Shown here: positions 59,753-64,000 of the stretch, piece by piece
Numbering within the stretch: position 1 is the stretch's first letter
Layout: each line of letters starts with the position of its first letter
Assembly: GCA_002189035.1 (NCBI GenBank)
Contig: NEEC01000016.1
Location: forward strand, 806,001 to 870,000
DNA from: Utricularia gibba
Taxonomy: Eukaryota; Streptophyta; Magnoliopsida; Lamiales; Lentibulariaceae
Length of the DNA: 64,000 nucleotides
Direction of reading: 5' to 3'
Notes under the pieces: generated by a model
Databases searched by the model: none
Seen by the model: only the letters and a program-made list of their open reading frames with translations
What the model was told of the DNA's origin: nothing
Made by a program: the position numbers and the translations under genes

Positions 59753-62452
59753 GGCGCATTTGCCCACAAAGGGGGCAAGGAGCTGCCCCTGTTTATATCA
59801 GGAACTAGGAGGATAGCATCCTTTATCGTCAGCTGAGGAAATTAGGGTTTTATCTACGCTATCAATGAAGTTGACAATTTCAGCATCCTTGCGCCTACAG
59901 GCGTGGTTCCGTTTCCTGGAATCGAGATTAGTTTATAGCCGGCGTTCATTAGCGTGCTTTGTTTAATTCTAAATGTAATTAATCACGTCATTACGTGGGG
60001 GGTACTTCACTAATGACATATTAGACCTAGTTGAAATATGGTGACGTGACACACGCCATTTTAAAATCATATATTCATTTTGAGATCATATCTTAAACAC
60101 ACAACCAGATGAAAAAAATAAATCCAATATATTTAAATAATAATATGTATTTTTAAATATTTTAAATATAATTGAAAATGAGTTAAATTAATGAAATATG
60201 AATAAATCTTTTAATATATCATATGTTCCTCATCAAGATCCTGTTGATCACTATCACTGGGTATATAAGTAATTTAATCATCCTATTTTTAGTGTGATAA
60301 AATTGATCATTTTAATTAAAAAATTTTGATTAAATGTATGTGAGAGAATGTTACAGTGACTAATTCAGTAAAAAAATATTACAAATGTCAACAAGCTTTG
60401 AATCCATAGTTTGAGGTATAAACTGGAAGTTAATTAACATTGGGGTGTAGTAGAAGAAGCTTTTTGGAAGCTTTTAAGGCTAACAAGATAGAGTTAGTTA
60501 ATGTAATTGGATTAATGCGATACCATTCTTCTCAAGGTGTTGACGATTCCATGTCATCAACATTTACCCGCACCAATGGCTTGAAAAATGTTACCAAACC
60601 CACGTGGTTGAAAAAAGATGCCTCGATTTGAGGGAAAAAGTATTCTTACAATATTAAGATAATCTATCTATTTAATCACGTTTACTTCCCAATTCTATTA
60701 TTAATGTGAGATATCTTTCAGATTCATAAATTTTAACAGAGAAAAATGGTTTTTTCAATCATAATGTTTGGTCTTTTTTCATTTTACAGTCCAACAGTTT
60801 AATTTATGTAAAATTTAGTCAAAAAATTTATCAATAAATTCATTTTATGTAATTACGGTCAAAAACTCATCAAAACTAAATGTCACTTGTAATAATTTCC
60901 TACAATTTTTAATAATTGTGTTGAACCATGCATATGAATATTAGTTATGATTATTAATTTCCATCAAACCAAAATACCAGAAAATGAGTTCATTAGTAAG
61001 TTTTTTGACTAGATTTTGCATAAGTTAAACTATTAGATCGTAAAATGAAAATGTACCAAACATTATGATTAAAAAAAAAGATTTTTCCCATTTTAATATA
61101 AGAACGTGAACATAATTATTTCTAATAGAAATTGAAACTATGTGCTCATGCCGGGATCGAATGCCCATAAAAGACATCTAAAATTGGCTAACGTGTGTTT
61201 CGTTCACACACTTAGTATGCTTTATCTCGATATTTGAATGATATTTCAAACATGATATAAAAAACGTGATCTACGTATTATCATAATGTTTTAAAATCAG
61301 ATACAATTCATTTGTCAATTTACAATAGATTGACTCAGAGTTTCAACCTCCCAATCCGAACAAAATATATTCCAATTTTAGGGTTAACTGGATGCCATGC
61401 ATGAGTGGTAACAGGATGGCGTACGAGTGGAAGAAATGAACCGGGTTTGTGTTTTGTATTTATTTTCGAATTAAAACATTGTATCTGGATGAGGCGTTAA
61501 TTCAGTTTTAAATACAATATTTAATTATAATAATTGATGATGTCTTAATATATTTTTGTCAAGGCGTTGACATGATGATAACCTCCCTCACGCGCGAGGT
61601 CAAACCTTGACTTCATTCCCTCATCTCCCTGCTCTTTGTAATAACCCTAAGAATATAATGTAATTAAATATTTATATACTTAATTATAAGGTGTATGACA
61701 AGTTATGTGTTTGATATATAAGAATAAAGTTATGAGATGTAACAATTGAAAAGATTATTTGATATCGAATTATTAAGGATTTTTGGAGTTTTTGTTTTCC
61801 AAATCATTAAATATTTAATTTTAAGGGATAATATGATACAAAATTTCATATAACTTCTCATGTTTTTTTGTGATAAAATGTTTTTACTTTTTTGTATTTG
61901 ATAAAAATGTGTATTGAATAAAAAAAAAATCATGGAACAATATTTTAAAATCATGGACTTAATTTAAAATTTCATATGGTTCAGTTCATATTTATGATTA
62001 GATCGGAAAATGAGCTCAATTCGTATAAATAATATTTTTTATTTTAAAATTAAAAATTATTTAATTCATTTCATCTCATTATAAAAGAGATTTAATCCAA
62101 ATTAATAATTAAATAAAAAATGAATTAAATTCATTTTTTAAAACATTAATAATAAATAACAAATATTTAAAAGAAACTTTAGAAAAGGGATTTTTTTTTT
62201 TTTTTTTTGCGAGATTGGGAATTCAAACCCTAATTCCATCTTTAACGGACAGAACGATTGCATCGCTCCGAAGCGATGGTGAGATTGAGGTAGTGGGATG
62301 ATGTTAGTGTGAATAATTGTGGGCTGTATGTGCTTGAGAGGTGAAGGGGAAAGCTTTGTGTGTGGTCTTTCTTCTGCCTTTCATCACTGTATTCTAGTTT
62401 GCTTGTATATTTGAAGTTTAATTCTTTCTGGGGGAGGAGGGCTTAGGAAATC
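59753..62452. other. Long AT-rich intergenic region
   Basis: The first 150 bases are polygalacturonase C leader and promoter. The rest is AT-rich with no gene I can support. An open frame at 60440-60631 (ending KNVTKPTWLKKDASI) is less AT-biased than its surroundings but matches nothing I know; it could be a decayed fragment. A T-run (62191-62208) and GC-richer sequence from 62220 mark the VPS20 leader. Confidence 0.4.
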
Positions 62453-63979
62453 ATGGGGAACGTGTTCGTGAAGAAACCTAAGATCACGGAGGTCGACAAA
62501 GCCATTCTTTCTCTCAAAACCCAGCGGCGGAAGCTTGCGCAATACCAACAACAGGTATTTTTTGCTGCACTTTCCTTTTTCATCACTGGGTTTTGGGGTT
62601 TTGAGAATTTCATGTTAGGTTGATGTGGATGATAAATTCAATCTCATCACTGGGAGAGGATGGGGCAGTTTCTTTTTTCATCACTTGAGGGTGCTTATGG
62701 ATTTTTTTCTTTATTTTTGTAATGGCTCAATTTATTGTGCATTGAATTTTGATTTATTCATTCTGAGCATCCTAAGGTCACATAAATTGAAATCGTTCCA
62801 CTTTTACTCCCTCGGAGCCTCTCTAGAACTTGCAAGAAAATTTAAGGGATTCAAGCATATGTACCAGGGTTTGATTAGGCAGCTAATCTCAAACAGGATA
62901 TCAAGGTGTGCGTAGGATGGTGGATGCATTTAAATTATCAGTTGAATGCTGCATTGCTTCTATGGATGGAGTACTCTTTCCCTGCTGTTTCATTCTTCTT
63001 TCTTGTTGCTTCCAGTTGGAGGCTGTCATTGATGCTGAAAAGCAAGCTGCTATAGATTTGCTCCGTGAGAAGAAGAAAGATCGGGCATTATTAGCATTGA
63101 AGAAGAAGAAGCTTCAAGAGGACTTGTTGAAGCAAGTTGATGGCTGGCTCATTAACGTCGAACAGCAAGTACGTCATTCAACTCCAACTTCTCTCTCACC
63201 ATTATAATATTTTACGGCCTTGGTGTTGAGAATTGACACTGCTGCATCAGTTGGCAGACGTTGAATTGGCAAGCAAGCAAAAAGCAGTATTCGAGAGTTT
63301 GAAAGCTGGAAATAATGCAGTAAAGGCAATACAGAGTGAGATCAACCTGGATGATGTGCAAAAACTAGTTGATGACTCTGCTGAAGCAAAAGCGTATCAA
63401 GACGTGAGCACTTCATAGATCCCATTTCTCCATACCCTGCTTTTAGATATACACTATTTAGTTTCAAGCAACAGTTTTTACGTTTCTGTGATTATTTCTT
63501 ATCCCTTAGCCGGAAGAATGCCCTGTTCTCACTATATAATTGATGCATATACTCCTGTATAGGAGATTAATGCCATTTTGGGAGAGAAGTTATCTGCTGA
63601 AGATGAAGAAGAGGTTTTGGCCGAATTTGAGAATCTGGAGGCGCAGGTCCGTTGTCTTGCTGTTCATAGATATTAGGCTCTTAATGCCATTTCTACTTTA
63701 ATGGCTGCATTGACAACATTGAACATTGATTCGTGCAGATAACCCTTCAAGATCTGCCCAAGGTTCCATCCGCAGCACAGCCTTCTGAAGAATATGAAGA
63801 GAAGCTAGATCTTCCTGATGTGCCCACGAGTACACCTTCCATCACAGAGGAAATAACTGAAATTCCTGAGCGTAGAAAAGGTTTGTCCCACGCCTCATTT
63901 CTTGCTCTTTCATAGACACCGCCTCACAAAACTTAATTTTTGACAAACTGCAGTTATGGAAGAACCACTCCCCGCATAA
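62453..63979 (+). CDS. VPS20: ESCRT-III subunit VPS20 (CHMP6 homologue)
   Basis: SNF7-family protein that nucleates ESCRT-III filaments on endosomes for sorting into multivesicular bodies. Six exons: 62453-62554, 63016-63168, 63251-63403, 63563-63646, 63739-63880, 63954-63979; 660 nt, 219 residues, the normal plant length. [20 protein letters not shown] gives the Gly2 myristoylation signal. A basic alpha-1/alpha-2 hairpin follows ([34 protein letters not shown]), then [20 protein letters not shown]. The acidic C-terminus contains [19 protein letters not shown] and ends VMEEPLPA, the VPS20 tail with an MIT-interacting pattern. The first three internal exons are whole-codon lengths. All joins keep frame. 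Confidence 0.95.
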
Positions 63980-64000
63980 TCCTTCTTTAGTTTCTGGAAA

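Noticed and set aside
1-64000. tRNA, rRNA or CRISPR features
   Set aside because: None recognised by eye; CRISPR is not expected in a plant nuclear genome. A tRNA scan was not possible here.

Overview
This is a stretch of nuclear DNA from a flowering plant, almost certainly a eudicot. The evidence is spliced genes with GT-AG introns, AT-rich introns and intergenic DNA, and plant-only families (NETWORKED, TMK receptor kinase, SAC9, TOUGH). I cannot name the species. I rebuilt the exons by hand from splice consensus, frame continuity and protein-family alignment from memory. For most genes every exon join keeps frame and gives the family's usual length.

Layout. 1-1054 (-): 5' part of a NETWORKED actin-binding protein, cut by the window edge. 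3087-4445 (-): strictosidine synthase-like protein. 5118-10063 (+): SNAPC4-like 4R-MYB. 11003-13908 (+): TMK-type LRR receptor kinase. 14942-15699 (-): SERF/4F5 small protein with an AT-AC U12-type intron. 16455-17327 (-): short organelle-type RRM protein. 17903-22717 (-): acetyl-CoA synthetase. 23409-26180 (-): ICL/PEP-mutase family lyase. 26382-32301 (+): TOUGH/GPATCH1. 32562-34436 (+) and 35883-37840 (+): tandem GH28 polygalacturonases, the second broken. 38696-40715 (+): biotin synthase BIO2. 42762-47833 (+): ARP4. 48208-57221 (-): SAC9. 58141-59752 (-): a third GH28 polygalacturonase. 62453-63979 (+): ESCRT-III subunit VPS20/CHMP6.

How they relate. Most genes are independent housekeeping or signalling genes. 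The three polygalacturonases share the same exon plan and are a local family, interrupted by BIO2, ARP4 and SAC9. Several neighbours act in RNA or chromatin work (SNAPC4-like, RRM protein, TOUGH, ARP4), but nothing shows that they are co-regulated. The lyase and TOUGH are divergent genes only about 200 bp apart.

Most notable points: (1) a textbook AT-AC minor-spliceosome intron in the SERF gene, directly after a 7-nt first coding exon; (2) four single-base losses in otherwise intact genes (acetyl-CoA synthetase, SAC9, and two in the second polygalacturonase), at least three of them at short homopolymer runs, which looks more like a consensus error pattern than gene decay; (3) a 23-bp direct repeat sitting on both borders of BIO2 intron 2; (4) related LTR-like repeats at three places. 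I found no clearly new multi-gene system.
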